DNA from: Neisseria sicca
GTDB lineage: Bacteria; Pseudomonadota; Gammaproteobacteria; Burkholderiales; Neisseriaceae
Direction: 5' to 3'
Length of the DNA: 64,000 bases
Assembly: GCF_017753665.1 (NCBI RefSeq)
Contig: NZ_CP072524.1
Span: 186,001 to 250,000 of the forward strand
Shown piece after piece: positions 1-8,865 of the stretch (positions within the stretch are counted from its first letter, which is position 1; every line of letters begins with the position of its first letter). A model generated the notes under the pieces. The model had not been told where the DNA came from and did no database searches. It saw only the letters and a list, made by a program, of their open reading frames with translations. A program made the translations under genes and the position numbers.

Positions 1-1230
1 CTTCACCGCCTGATCGACATCGCATTGGAACGCAATACCGATTTGCGTACAGCCGCGCTGAATGCGGAAATCTACCGCAAGCAATACATGATTGCGCGTA
101 ATAATTTGTTGCCAACCGTCAATGCCAGCGGTACAGGTTCGCGTCAAGGCAGTTTGAGTGGCGGCAGCGTTAGCAGCCAATACAGCGTGGGTTTGGGCGC
201 AGCCTCTTATGAGCTTGACCTCTTCGGCCGTGTCCGCAGCACCAGCGAAGCCGCGTTGCAAGGTTATTTTAATGTGGCCGCAAACCGCGATGCCGCCCAT
301 CTGACCCTGATTTCTACCGTTGCCAAAGCCTACTTTAACGAACGCTACGCGGAAGAAACCATGGCATTGGCACAACGCGTATTACAAACCCGTGAAGCGA
401 CTTACAAGCTCTCGCAATTACGCCATAAGGCCGGCGTGATTTCCGCCGTTGATTTGCACCAACAGGAAGCGCTGATTGAATCGGCCAAAGCCGATTACGC
501 ATCTGCGGTAAAAAACCGCGAGCAAGCGCGAAATTCCTTGGCTATGTTGATTAATCAACCTTTGCCTGAAGACTTGCCTGCCGGTTTGCCTTTGAACAAA
601 CAGTTCAAAATGACCAAACTGCCTGCCGGTTTGAGTTCGGACCTGTTGCTCAACCGTCCGGATATCCGTGCGGCCGAACACGCGCTCAAACAAGCCAATG
701 CCAATATCGGTGCGGCACGTGCGGCGTTTTTCCCGCGCATCAGCCTGACCGGTTCTGTCGGTACCGCTTCCGGCGAGTTGAGCGGCCTGTTTAAGAGCGG
801 CACGGGTATTTGGGCTTTTGCACCATCCATCACTCTGCCTATCTTTGATTGGGGCACAAACAAAGCCAATCTTGACGTAGCCAAACTGCGCCAACAGGCA
901 CAAATCGTTGCTTATGAAGCCGCTGTTCAATCCGCATTCAAAGACGTTTCCAATGCGTTGGTTGCACGCGAACAGCTGGATAAAAGCTATGCCGCTTTGA
1001 GCAAACAAAGCCGTGCCTACAACGACAGCCTGCGCCTCATCAGCCTGCGCTACAAACATGGCGTATCCAGTGCATTGGATTTGCTGGATGCCGAGCGCAG
1101 CAGTTACGGCGCAGAAACTGCTCTTTTGGCTAATCAGCTGACCCGTTTGGAAAACCTTGCCGACTTGTATAAAGCACTTGGCGGCGGTTTGAAACGCGAA
1201 ACCGTTAGCCAACCTGCCGCGCAGCAGTAA
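1..1230 (+). CDS. mtrE: MtrE outer membrane efflux channel, 5' truncated by window
   Basis: The frame is open from base 1, so the true start lies upstream; 409 C-terminal residues are visible, against about 467 for the family. It is the TolC/OprM-type outer membrane channel of the MtrCDE tripartite pump, which exports hydrophobic agents, detergents and antimicrobial peptides. Visible hallmarks are the two OEP repeats, each ending in the helical LLxRPDIRAAEH and LDLLDAER stretches, and the ASxELDLFGR segment near the start. The C-terminus LYKALGGGLKR is typical of MtrE. mtrC and mtrD would be expected just upstream, outside the window. A 19-bp DUS hairpin follows the stop. Confidence 0.93.
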   Translation, partial: LHRLIDIALERNTDLRTAALNAEIYRKQYMIARNNLLPTVNASGTGSRQGSLSGGSVSSQYSVGLGAASYELDLFGRVRSTSEAALQGYFNVAANRDAAHLTLISTVAKAYFNERYAEETMALAQRVLQTREATYKLSQLRHKAGVISAVDLHQQEALIESAKADYASAVKNREQARNSLAMLINQPLPEDLPAGLPLNKQFKMTKLPAGLSSDLLLNRPDIRAAEHALKQANANIGAARAAFFPRISLTGSVGTASGELSGLFKSGTGIWAFAPSITLPIFDWGTNKANLDVAKLRQQAQIVAYEAAVQSAFKDVSNALVAREQLDKSYAALSKQSRAYNDSLRLISLRYKHGVSSALDLLDAERSSYGAETALLANQLTRLENLADLYKALGGGLKRETVSQPAAQQ

Positions 1231-1253
1231 GACTGTTCGAAATAAGCGGCATT

Positions 1254-1301
1254 AAAAACGTCGTCTGAAAACCGGATATCCAGTTTTCAGACGACGTTTT
1301 T
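1254..1301 (+). terminator. DUS inverted-repeat terminator after mtrE
   Basis: A 19-bp perfect stem built on an inverted DUS pair (variant ACGTCGTCTGAA) with a 10-base loop and a T-rich right flank, 24 bases after the mtrE stop. Confidence 0.8.
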
Positions 1302-1465
1302 ATATTTTGGCATGGATACAATATGGATGGACTGGGCTAGCAGGCAGGTATCTAGGAGTTTGAGCTTACGGCAATTTTTAAGTATGACTGACAATCTGAG
1401 GTCAGGATTCCTGTTTGTGCAGAATAAATATGATTAGGTATTTCCTATTACGATTCACGATATAA

Positions 1466-1496
1466 AAAGGTCGTCTGAAAACTTCAGACGACCTTT
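1466..1496 (-). terminator. DUS hairpin terminator of the lytic transglycosylase gene
   Basis: Inverted AAAGGTCGTCTGAA arms of 14 bp with a 3-base loop, just beyond the stop of the minus-strand gene. Confidence 0.75.
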
Positions 1497-1513
1497 GCTG
1501 TTTGATTATACGG

Positions 1514-3592
1514 TTAGCTGCCCATCAATTTTAAACGCTGACCCGGAGTAACGGTTCGGGTATTTTTATTCCAGCGGCGGATATCGTTGACATCTACGTT
1601 AAAGCGGTTGGCAATCGTATTGAGTGTATCGCCTCTACGGACTGTATAAGAAACATTTTGAATGTTGTTTTTACGGGTTTTGACCGGAGCCGCGCTAACG
1701 CGTAACAGCTGACCCTTGCGGATGTTGCTGCCTTTGATATTGTTGGCCACAATCAAATCGGCAACGCTTAAGTTGTAGCGTTTAGAGATATTGAACAAAG
1801 TATCTCCATCAGTCACGCGGTGCATACCTGCCATAGTTGTCGGCTGTGCAGATGATTGATTATTTGCTCTTGCCAGTCGTGCTTCAGTACGGCTTTGATG
1901 CTTGGCAATATTTTCGGCAATGCGTTCGCTGCGTGCTTTGGCTGCATCAACTTCTTGATGAAGCGTATCGATATTTTGAGCAACAGTGGTTTGATCCTCT
2001 TCTGCTTTTTGCAGACGTGAATCAGCATTGGCAAGCAATGCCATCATTTGGTCAGGTTCTTCGACTGTCGAAGGAGTGGAAGGGGCAGCTGATTTTGCGG
2101 ATGCCACGACCTGCGGCTCTGTTAAGGTGAAGGCAGGTTGTGCAAGCTCGGCTGCCGCAATGACAGTTGTGTCCGCAGCAGTTTTTGCTTCCGTGGATTG
2201 TACGGTTTGAACGCGTTCTACACGGGGTTGGGCGGTTGTAACGGTATCGACGGTAATAGGGGTAGTTGCAGCTTTGGTATTAGCAACAAAATCAAAGCTT
2301 GCTGGAGCTTGTTCTTGTGCAATCGTATTGGCAGGGATGACGACTGTTTTGACTGTATCGGTCTTGAGTTTTGCCGTTTGAATCGGAGCCATTGTCGGCA
2401 TATTCGAACGGTAGGTATCCGGAGTATTGTCAGTATCAATGAAATTAATCATATCCTGTTTGGTCGCAGTATTATTTTGCGCAACCAAAATAGTACGTCC
2501 TTCAGACAGCGAATTGCCGTTTAAGCCGTTCAGGCGTTTGATTTCGGCAACGCTCATCCCGGCTTCTGTCGCAATCTTGTTCAGATTGGTATTGCGGGCC
2601 GATGTATAGGCATTGAAAGAGAGCAGTGTCTCGGGGTTTGCATTGCGGTAATTTTTTTCGAATGCGGATACGGCGGAAACGGGTAGCAATAATTTGCGGT
2701 TGTTTTTCGGGATGAAGACAGGTGCGTTGAAGGCAGGGTTCAATGTTAGCAGCTCGCTCTCGCTGATATTGGCAAGGCGGGCGATGGTGCTGTTGTCGAT
2801 GGGTTTGTCAATACTGACTGTTTGGAAATAAGGCTGATTAGTGATTTCGCTGATATTCATGCCGAAAGTCTGGGGGCTGGCGACGATATTGCGGACAGCC
2901 AGCAATTTTGGAACGTAGTTGCGTGTTTCGTTCGGCATGCGCAGGTTTTCGTAAGTCGGCTCCAAGCCTTGTGCGCGGGCACGGTTGACGGCGCGGCCTA
3001 CATTGCCTTCGCCCCAGTTGTATGCAGCCAATGCCAAAGACCAGTCGTTAAACAGCCCGTGCAGATATTGCAGGTAGTTCAGCGCGGCGTCGGTCGCGGC
3101 ATATACGTCGTGGCGGCCGTCATACAAAGGTGTTTTTTCCAAGCCGAAATGACGGCCGGTTGCCGGCATGAACTGCCACAGGCCGGATGCGCCGACGTGG
3201 GATTTGGCTTTGGTGACGAATGCGCTTTCAATGAAGGGAAGAAGCGCGATCTCAGCGGGCATATTGCGTTTTTTAACTTCGGTTGCAATATGGTACATAT
3301 AAGGTTTGCTACGCGTGATGGTGCGGTCGAAATAGGCACCGTTTGCGGCGAATTTGCTTTCGTGGCGGCGGACCAGCTCGGAATTGACTTCGCCCATGCG
3401 GAAGTCTTTTTTCAACGAGGCCCACAGGCTACCGGAACCGAAAGTCTTGGCTTTGGCTTGGTCGAGAAGGGCAGAATTGAGCCGCATCATTGCCATACCT
3501 GTTTGGTTGGGAGTGGCGTTTTGTGCGGCGGCCGCGCCGGAAACGGCGGATAAACCGGACAGCGTCAGGGCGATGGTTTTCAGTTTTGCCAT
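1514..3592 (-). CDS. mltD: MltD-like membrane-bound lytic murein transglycosylase with LysM repeats
   Basis: A 692-residue exported murein hydrolase. An N-terminal signal peptide ends in AAAAQ. A family-1 lytic transglycosylase (SLT) domain spans roughly residues 90-220, with the catalytic Glu in the ES motif (about residue 122), then GASGLWQFMPATG and AYNWGEGN. A low-complexity Thr/Ala/Gln-rich linker follows, then two clear C-terminal LysM modules (about residues 590-690) that bind glycan strands; a weaker LysM-like stretch lies mid-protein. The enzyme cleaves the MurNAc-GlcNAc bond to form 1,6-anhydro ends. The open frame begins three codons earlier at a TTG; the ATG was chosen because the signal peptide then starts MAKLK. 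It is divergent from bioA across 194 bp. Confidence 0.88.
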   Translation of the reverse strand: MAKLKTIALTLSGLSAVSGAAAAQNATPNQTGMAMMRLNSALLDQAKAKTFGSGSLWASLKKDFRMGEVNSELVRRHESKFAANGAYFDRTITRSKPYMYHIATEVKKRNMPAEIALLPFIESAFVTKAKSHVGASGLWQFMPATGRHFGLEKTPLYDGRHDVYAATDAALNYLQYLHGLFNDWSLALAAYNWGEGNVGRAVNRARAQGLEPTYENLRMPNETRNYVPKLLAVRNIVASPQTFGMNISEITNQPYFQTVSIDKPIDNSTIARLANISESELLTLNPAFNAPVFIPKNNRKLLLPVSAVSAFEKNYRNANPETLLSFNAYTSARNTNLNKIATEAGMSVAEIKRLNGLNGNSLSEGRTILVAQNNTATKQDMINFIDTDNTPDTYRSNMPTMAPIQTAKLKTDTVKTVVIPANTIAQEQAPASFDFVANTKAATTPITVDTVTTAQPRVERVQTVQSTEAKTAADTTVIAAAELAQPAFTLTEPQVVASAKSAAPSTPSTVEEPDQMMALLANADSRLQKAEEDQTTVAQNIDTLHQEVDAAKARSERIAENIAKHQSRTEARLARANNQSSAQPTTMAGMHRVTDGDTLFNISKRYNLSVADLIVANNIKGSNIRKGQLLRVSAAPVKTRKNNIQNVSYTVRRGDTLNTIANRFNVDVNDIRRWNKNTRTVTPGQRLKLMGS

Positions 3593-3786
3593 AGTAGTCA
3601 ATTATCAATATATATTATTCAGTCTCCGCGATGTTACTGTCTGATTCATGTGAACGTCAAGGATATGAGGGTAATTTACATATGACTGGAGCTTAATGAT
3701 AAAATTTGTCGCGAAAATACGGCGGTTTGCGTATATATGCCGTTAAAATCAGATTAAGCAAAAGAACATGCTATAAAGAACATCCT

Positions 3787-5079
3787 ATGATTTCCAAAAA
3801 TTCCTCCCTGCTCGATTTCGACCGCGCCCACTTGCTTCATCCCTATACGTCCATGACCGCCCCGTTGCCTGTGTATCCGGTGCGCCGTGCGGAGGGCGTG
3901 CATATCGAATTGGCGGACGGTACGCGGTTGATTGACGGGATGTCGTCTTGGTGGTGTGCGATACACGGCTACAATCATCCCGTTTTGAATCAGGCGGTTG
4001 AGGCGCAGATTAAACAGATGTCGCATATGATGTTCGGCGGTTTGACACACGAGCCAGCGGTGGAGCTGGGCAAATTATTGGTCGGGATTTTGCCGCAGGG
4101 GCTGGATCGTATTTTTTATGCGGATTCGGGTTCGGTTTCGGTGGAAGTCGCGTTGAAGATGGCGGTGCAATACCAGCAGGCGAGGGGTTTGACGGCGAAG
4201 CAGAATATCGCGACGGTGCGGCGCGGTTATCACGGCGATACGTGGAACGCGATGTCCGTCTGCGATCCGGAAACGGGGATGCACCATATTTTCGGCAGCG
4301 CGTTGCCGCAGCGTTATTTTGTCGATAATCCGAAAAGCCGTTTCGATGATGAATGGGACGAGGCGGATTTGCAGCCTGTCCGCGCCTTGTTTGAAGCGCA
4401 TCATGCGGATATCGCCGCCTTTATTTTGGAACCGGTCGTACAGGGCGCGGGCGGCATGTATTTTTATCATCCGCAGTATCTTCGCGGTTTGCGCGATTTG
4501 TGCGATGAATTTGATATCGTGTTGATTTTTGACGAAATTGCCACCGGATTCGGGCGCACGGGCAAGATGTTTGCCTGCGAACACGCGGACGTCGTGCCGG
4601 ATATTATGTGTATCGGCAAGGGCTTGAGCGGCGGTTATATGACGCTGGCAGCGGCAATCACTTCGCAAAAAGTCACCGAAACGATTTCGCGCGGCGAAGC
4701 GGGCGTGTTTATGCACGGCCCGACATTTATGGCGAACCCGCTGGCGTGTGCCGTTGCCTGCGCTTCGGTCAAGCTGCTTTTGTCTCAAGACTGGCAGGCA
4801 AATATCCGCCGCATCGAAAGCATCCTGATAGGTCGTCTGAAAACCGCATGGGACATTCGCGGCGTGAAAGACGTGCGCGTTTTGGGTGCCATCGGCGTGA
4901 TCGAGTTGGAAAAAGGCGTGGATATGGCGCGTTTTCAAGCGGACTGCGTGGCGCAGGGCATTTGGGTGCGCCCGTTCGGCAGGCTGGTGTATCTCATGCC
5001 GCCTTACATTATTTCAGACGACCTCTTGACCGAACTTGCCGACAAAACCGTGCAAATCTTGAAGGAACACAGAAAATGA
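3787..5079 (+). CDS. bioA: Adenosylmethionine-8-amino-7-oxononanoate aminotransferase
   Basis: A 430-residue PLP-dependent class-III aminotransferase that converts KAPA to DAPA with SAM as amino donor, the antepenultimate step of biotin synthesis. Visible: the N-terminal HPYTSM motif, GMSSWWCAIHGYNHP, the DEIATGFGRTG motif with the PLP-binding Asp, and the lysine in CIGKGLSGG (about residue 278) that forms the Schiff base. The ATG at 3787 starts MISKNSSLLDFDR and matches the family start; an in-frame extension to 3706 has no family support. The gene overlaps bioD by the ATGA tetranucleotide, so the two are translationally coupled. A DUS within the gene is translated as GRLKT. Confidence 0.95.
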   Translation: MISKNSSLLDFDRAHLLHPYTSMTAPLPVYPVRRAEGVHIELADGTRLIDGMSSWWCAIHGYNHPVLNQAVEAQIKQMSHMMFGGLTHEPAVELGKLLVGILPQGLDRIFYADSGSVSVEVALKMAVQYQQARGLTAKQNIATVRRGYHGDTWNAMSVCDPETGMHHIFGSALPQRYFVDNPKSRFDDEWDEADLQPVRALFEAHHADIAAFILEPVVQGAGGMYFYHPQYLRGLRDLCDEFDIVLIFDEIATGFGRTGKMFACEHADVVPDIMCIGKGLSGGYMTLAAAITSQKVTETISRGEAGVFMHGPTFMANPLACAVACASVKLLLSQDWQANIRRIESILIGRLKTAWDIRGVKDVRVLGAIGVIELEKGVDMARFQADCVAQGIWVRPFGRLVYLMPPYIISDDLLTELADKTVQILKEHRK

Positions 5080-5774
5080 AAGGCGTTTACTTCGTCAGCG
5101 GTATAGACACGGACATCGGCAAAACCGTCGCCACCGGCGTATTGGCAAAACAATTGTTGCAGCAGGGTAAAAGCGTGATCACGCAAAAGCCTGTGCAAAC
5201 CGGTTGCCAAAACATCGCCGACGACATCGCCGTCCACCGCAAAATCATGGGCATACCCATGCAGGAAGCCGACAAGCAAAAGCTGACCATGCCCGAAATC
5301 TTCAGCTATCCCGCTTCGCCGCACCTCGCCGCCCGTCTGGACGGCAGGACTTTGGACTTGGACAAAATCCGCACCGCCACGCAGCAACTGGCGGCGCAAT
5401 ACGAAATCGTATTGGTCGAAGGTGCGGGCGGATTGATGGTTCCGCTGACGGAAAATCTGTTAACCATTGATTATATTCAGCAACAAGATTATCCCGTCAT
5501 CCTCGTCACCAGCGGGCGGCTCGGCAGCATCAACCACACCCTGCTCAGTTTCGCCGCACTCAAACAATACGGTATCAGCCTGCACAGCCTGATTTTCAAC
5601 CACATCCACGACAGCCGCGACGACCACATCGCCCAAGACAGCTTGGCGTATCTGAAGGGTCGTCTGAAAACAGATTTTCCTGATGCGGAGTGGATGGAGT
5701 TGGACAAAACGGAGACGGACGAAAGGTCCTTGGATTCGGATTTCAAGTGCAACACTAGTGTATCAGTGGTTTGA
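5076..5774 (+). CDS. bioD: Dethiobiotin synthetase with C-terminus rewritten by IS1655
   Basis: Carries out ATP-dependent closure of the ureido ring of dethiobiotin from DAPA. The P-loop GIDTDIGKT (residues 8-16), the KPVQTG motif and VEGAGGLMVP are all present. From about residue 218 the frame runs into IS1655, so the last 15 or so residues are IS-encoded. Joining the bioD flank to the flank beyond the second IS1655 copy restores a DUS and an in-frame end RSSEND-stop, giving about 222 residues, close to the 225 of the E. coli enzyme. Catalytic parts are intact, so activity is probably kept. Confidence 0.92.
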   Translation: MKGVYFVSGIDTDIGKTVATGVLAKQLLQQGKSVITQKPVQTGCQNIADDIAVHRKIMGIPMQEADKQKLTMPEIFSYPASPHLAARLDGRTLDLDKIRTATQQLAAQYEIVLVEGAGGLMVPLTENLLTIDYIQQQDYPVILVTSGRLGSINHTLLSFAALKQYGISLHSLIFNHIHDSRDDHIAQDSLAYLKGRLKTDFPDAEWMELDKTETDERSLDSDFKCNTSVSVV

Positions 5775-6808
5775 ACAGATTCAAGAATAAAACACTTGGC
5801 GTTTCGTAGCCAAGTGTTTTTCTTGGCCGGTGGTTCAACTCATCTTGAACCCTGCGTATCTCCCGATCGCTGATGTTTCGGAAATCGGTTTGCTTGGGGA
5901 AATATTGTCGGATGAGTCCGTTGGTGTTCTCATTCAGCCCTTTCTCCCAAGAATGGTAGGGGCGGCAAAAATAAGTCTCCGCTTTCAATGCTTTGGCTAT
6001 TTTGGTGTGTTGGTAAAATTCTTTACCGTTGTCCATGGTGATGGTGTGGACTCTGGCTTTATGTGCCCTTAATACCCTAATGGCTGCCAGAGCAGTGTCT
6101 TCGGCTTTGAGGCTGTCCAATTTGCAGATGATGGTGTAGCGGGTAACGCGTTCGACCAAGGTCAGTAATGCGCTTTTCTGTCCTTTGCCGACGATGGTGT
6201 CGGCTTCCCAATCGCCGATGCGGGCTTTCTGGTCGACGATGGCGGGTCGGTTTTCTATGCCGACGCGGTTGGGCACTTTGCCTCTGGTCCATGTGCTGCC
6301 GTAGCGTTTGCGGTAGGGTTTGCTGCATATTCTGAGGTGTTGCCACAAGGTGCCGCCGTTGCTTTTGTCTTGGCGGAGGTAGCGGTAAATGGTGCTGTGG
6401 TGGAGTGTTATCCCGTGATGTTTGCGCAGGTAGGCGCATACTTGTTCGGGACTGAGTTTGCGGCGGATAAGGGTGTCGATGTGTTGAATCAGCTGCGAAT
6501 CAAGCTTATAGGGCTTTCGCTTACGCTGTTTGATAGTCCGGCTCTGCTTCTGTGCTTTTTCGGCACTGTATTGCTGCCCTTGGGTGCGGTGCCGTCTGAT
6601 TTCGCGGCTGATGGTGCTTTTGTGGCGGTTAAGCTGTTTGGCGATTTCTGTGACGGTGCAGTGGCGGGACAGGTATTGGATATGGTATCGTTCGTCTTGG
6701 GTCAGTTGTGTGTAGCTCATGGCAATCTTTCTTGCAGGAAAGGCCGTATGCTACCGCATACTGGCCTTTTTCTGTTAGGGAAAGTTGCACTTCAAATGCG
6801 AATCCGCC
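5729..6808. mobile_element. IS1655 (IS30 family), copy 1
   Basis: A 1080-bp element matching the copy at 12443-13522 in reverse orientation. Terminal inverted repeats are about 25 bp, imperfect, with the shared core GGATTCG-ATTT-AAGTGCAAC. The flanking trinucleotides are GTC on the left and GAC on the right, so no target duplication is preserved. The left end lies inside the 3' end of bioD. Confidence 0.92.
5755..6720 (-). CDS. IS1655 transposase (IS30 family), copy 1
   Basis: A 321-residue transposase identical to the copy at 12531-13496. An N-terminal helix-turn-helix (about residues 15-45, TEIAKQLNRHKSTISREI) binds the ends. The C-terminal DDE integrase core shows GDWEADTIVG, TMDNGKEF and a downstream ENTNGLIRQYFPK containing the Glu, as in the IS30 family. 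The sequence closely resembles the meningococcal IS1655 transposase as remembered. The frame is full length, so the copy may be active. Confidence 0.93.
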   Translation of the reverse strand: MSYTQLTQDERYHIQYLSRHCTVTEIAKQLNRHKSTISREIRRHRTQGQQYSAEKAQKQSRTIKQRKRKPYKLDSQLIQHIDTLIRRKLSPEQVCAYLRKHHGITLHHSTIYRYLRQDKSNGGTLWQHLRICSKPYRKRYGSTWTRGKVPNRVGIENRPAIVDQKARIGDWEADTIVGKGQKSALLTLVERVTRYTIICKLDSLKAEDTALAAIRVLRAHKARVHTITMDNGKEFYQHTKIAKALKAETYFCRPYHSWEKGLNENTNGLIRQYFPKQTDFRNISDREIRRVQDELNHRPRKTLGYETPSVLFLNLFKPLIH

Positions 6809-7007
6809 GACTTTTTCAATTCGATGTTGCCAGCCATGCAACAAAACCTATGCCATACAAACCTTGCCCCGCCTAAATTTGACACCAGCCCTCCGACTGC
6901 CTACAATTCAGGTTTCTCAAAAATCAACGTACATTCCGTACACCATTCTTTTCAGACGACCTCCGTCTTCCGAATCCCATTCTTTTCCAATACAACTGTC
7001 AAAAATC

Positions 7008-8267
7008 ATGCACGTTTCAGAACTACAAACCCTACACATTTCCAAGCTCTTGGAAATGGCAGAAGAACACGGCATTGAAAACGCCAACCGTTTCCGCAAA
7101 CAAGACCTCGTATTCGCCATCGTCCGCCAAATGATGAAGCAGGGTGAAAGCTTTACCTGCTCAGGCACGCTCGAAATCCTACCCGACGGCTTCGGCTTTT
7201 TACGCAGCGCAGACACTTCCTATCTTGCCGGTCCCGACGACATTTACGTTTCTCCCACGCAAATCCGCCGCTTCAACCTGCATACGGGCGACACCATCGA
7301 AGGCAGCGTGCGCGTTCCCAAAGACAACGAACGCTATTTCGCCCTCGTCCGCCTCGACAGCATCAACGGCGATCATCCCGAAGTCTGCAAACACAAAATC
7401 CTCTTCGAAAATCTTACCCCGCTTTTCCCTACCAAACAGTTCAAACTCGAGCGCGACATCAAAGCCGAAGAAAACCTTACCGGCCGCGCCATTGATCTGG
7501 TCTCCCCCATTGGTCGCGGACAGCGCGCCCTTTTGGTTGCACCGCCGAAAACCGGTAAGACCGTGATGCTGCAAAACATCGCCCACGCGATTACCGCCAA
7601 CTATCCCGATGTCGAACTCATCGTTCTCTTAATTGACGAGCGCCCTGAAGAAGTTACGGAAATGAGCCGATCCGTGCGCGGCGAAGTCGTGTCTTCTACC
7701 TTCGACGAACCGGCGCAGCGCCATGTTCAAGTGGCCGAAATGGTGATTGAAAAAGCCAAGCGTATGGTGGAACACAAAAAAGACGTGGTCATCCTGCTTG
7801 ACTCGATTACCCGCCTCGCCCGCGCCTATAACACCGTCGTGCCGACCTCCGGCAAAATCCTGACCGGCGGCGTAGATGCCAATGCCCTCCACCGCCCCAA
7901 ACGCTTCTTCGGCGCAGCGCGCAATGTAGAAGAAGGCGGCTCGCTCACCATTATTGCGACTGCTTTGGTAGAAACCGGCAGTCGCATGGATGATGTGATT
8001 TATGAAGAATTTAAAGGCACAGGCAATATGGAGCTGCACCTCGACCGCCGCATGGCGGAAAAACGCCTGTTCCCCGCCATCAACATCAACAAATCCGGTA
8101 CACGCCGCGAAGAGCTGCTGGTGCCTAACGATCAGTTGCAGCGTATGTGGCTCTTGCGCAAATTCCTGCATCCGATGGACGAGATTGAAGCGACCGAATT
8201 TTTGGTGGGCAAACTCAAAGATTCCAAAAACAACGACGATTTCTTCGAGCTGATGCGCGGAAAATAA
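7008..8267 (+). CDS. rho: Transcription termination factor Rho
   Basis: A 419-residue hexameric RNA-dependent ATPase/helicase, the same length as E. coli Rho. It has an N-terminal helical domain (LLEMAEEHGIEN), an RNA-binding OSB fold with the GFGFLR signature (about residues 60-68), Walker A APPKTGKT (about 178-185), Walker B VVILLDSITR and the Q-loop/R-loop with TSGKILTGGVD. It releases nascent RNA at C-rich rut sites. The start ATG at 7008 gives the canonical MHVSELQTLH; the open frame upstream reads into IS1655. The gene is now only 199 bp from IS1655 copy 1, so part of its original promoter region may have been replaced. Confidence 0.97.
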   Translation: MHVSELQTLHISKLLEMAEEHGIENANRFRKQDLVFAIVRQMMKQGESFTCSGTLEILPDGFGFLRSADTSYLAGPDDIYVSPTQIRRFNLHTGDTIEGSVRVPKDNERYFALVRLDSINGDHPEVCKHKILFENLTPLFPTKQFKLERDIKAEENLTGRAIDLVSPIGRGQRALLVAPPKTGKTVMLQNIAHAITANYPDVELIVLLIDERPEEVTEMSRSVRGEVVSSTFDEPAQRHVQVAEMVIEKAKRMVEHKKDVVILLDSITRLARAYNTVVPTSGKILTGGVDANALHRPKRFFGAARNVEEGGSLTIIATALVETGSRMDDVIYEEFKGTGNMELHLDRRMAEKRLFPAININKSGTRREELLVPNDQLQRMWLLRKFLHPMDEIEATEFLVGKLKDSKNNDDFFELMRGK

Positions 8268-8275
8268 AATCATCG

Positions 8276-8317
8276 AAGGTCGTCTGAAAACGATGGATTA
8301 AGTTTTCAGACGACCTT
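8276..8317 (+). terminator. DUS hairpin terminator after rho
   Basis: 16-bp inverted AAGGTCGTCTGAAAAC arms with a 10-base loop and a following T run, 9 bases after the rho stop. Confidence 0.8.
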
Positions 8318-8364
8318 TCTCATTTCCGACAACCTGTCCCCTCATATCCAAACGAGAAAACCCC

Positions 8365-8763
8365 ATGACCTGCCCCATCTGCACTGCCGACAACGAAGAC
8401 ATTTTGCTGCAAACCCCAAACCTGCGCGTTATCGCCGTCCACAACGAAGCCTCAGCCCCGGCATTCTGCCGCGTCATCTGGAACGACCACATCGCCGAGA
8501 TGACCGACCTTTCAGCCGCCGAACGTGCCGAAATCATGGAAATGGTGTATAAAGTCGAAGCCGCCATGCGCCAAGTGTTCCGTCCCGCCAAAATCAACCT
8601 TGCCAGCCTGGGCAACGTCGTCCCCCATCTGCATTGGCACGTCATCGCCCGCTTCGAAAACGATGCCAACTTTCCCGCCCCGATTTGGGCAGCCCCCGTC
8701 CGCGAACACGGCATGACCCTGCCGGACCACTGGACGGAACAAGTCAAAGCCCTGCTGGCGTAA
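8365..8763 (+). CDS. HIT-family nucleotide-binding protein
   Basis: A 132-residue protein with the histidine triad HLHWHV (His88, His90, His92). In the HIT superfamily this catalyses hydrolysis or transfer on nucleoside phosphoramidates or dinucleoside polyphosphates. An N-terminal CPIC pair recalls the zinc-containing HIT branch. The exact substrate cannot be told from sequence. It is preceded by a purine-rich ribosome site (CGAGAAAA) and lies between rho and ldcA in the same direction. Confidence 0.88.
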   Translation: MTCPICTADNEDILLQTPNLRVIAVHNEASAPAFCRVIWNDHIAEMTDLSAAERAEIMEMVYKVEAAMRQVFRPAKINLASLGNVVPHLHWHVIARFENDANFPAPIWAAPVREHGMTLPDHWTEQVKALLA

Positions 8764-8812
8764 CGTTCAGACGACCTCAATAGGCGTATCGGATACCGCA
8801 TATCAACCGATT

Positions 8813-8848
8813 TTCAGACGACCCCTGCCGAAAAGGTCGTCTGAAACC
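8813..8848 (+). repeat. Outward-facing DUS pair between HIT gene and ldcA
   Basis: TTCAGACGACC and GGTCGTCTGAA are separated by about 12 bases, with a third DUS at 8765. The pair can form a hairpin but has no T tract, so it looks more like an uptake-signal cluster than a strong terminator. Confidence 0.6.
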
Positions 8849-8865
8849 CAAGCAAAGGAAACCAT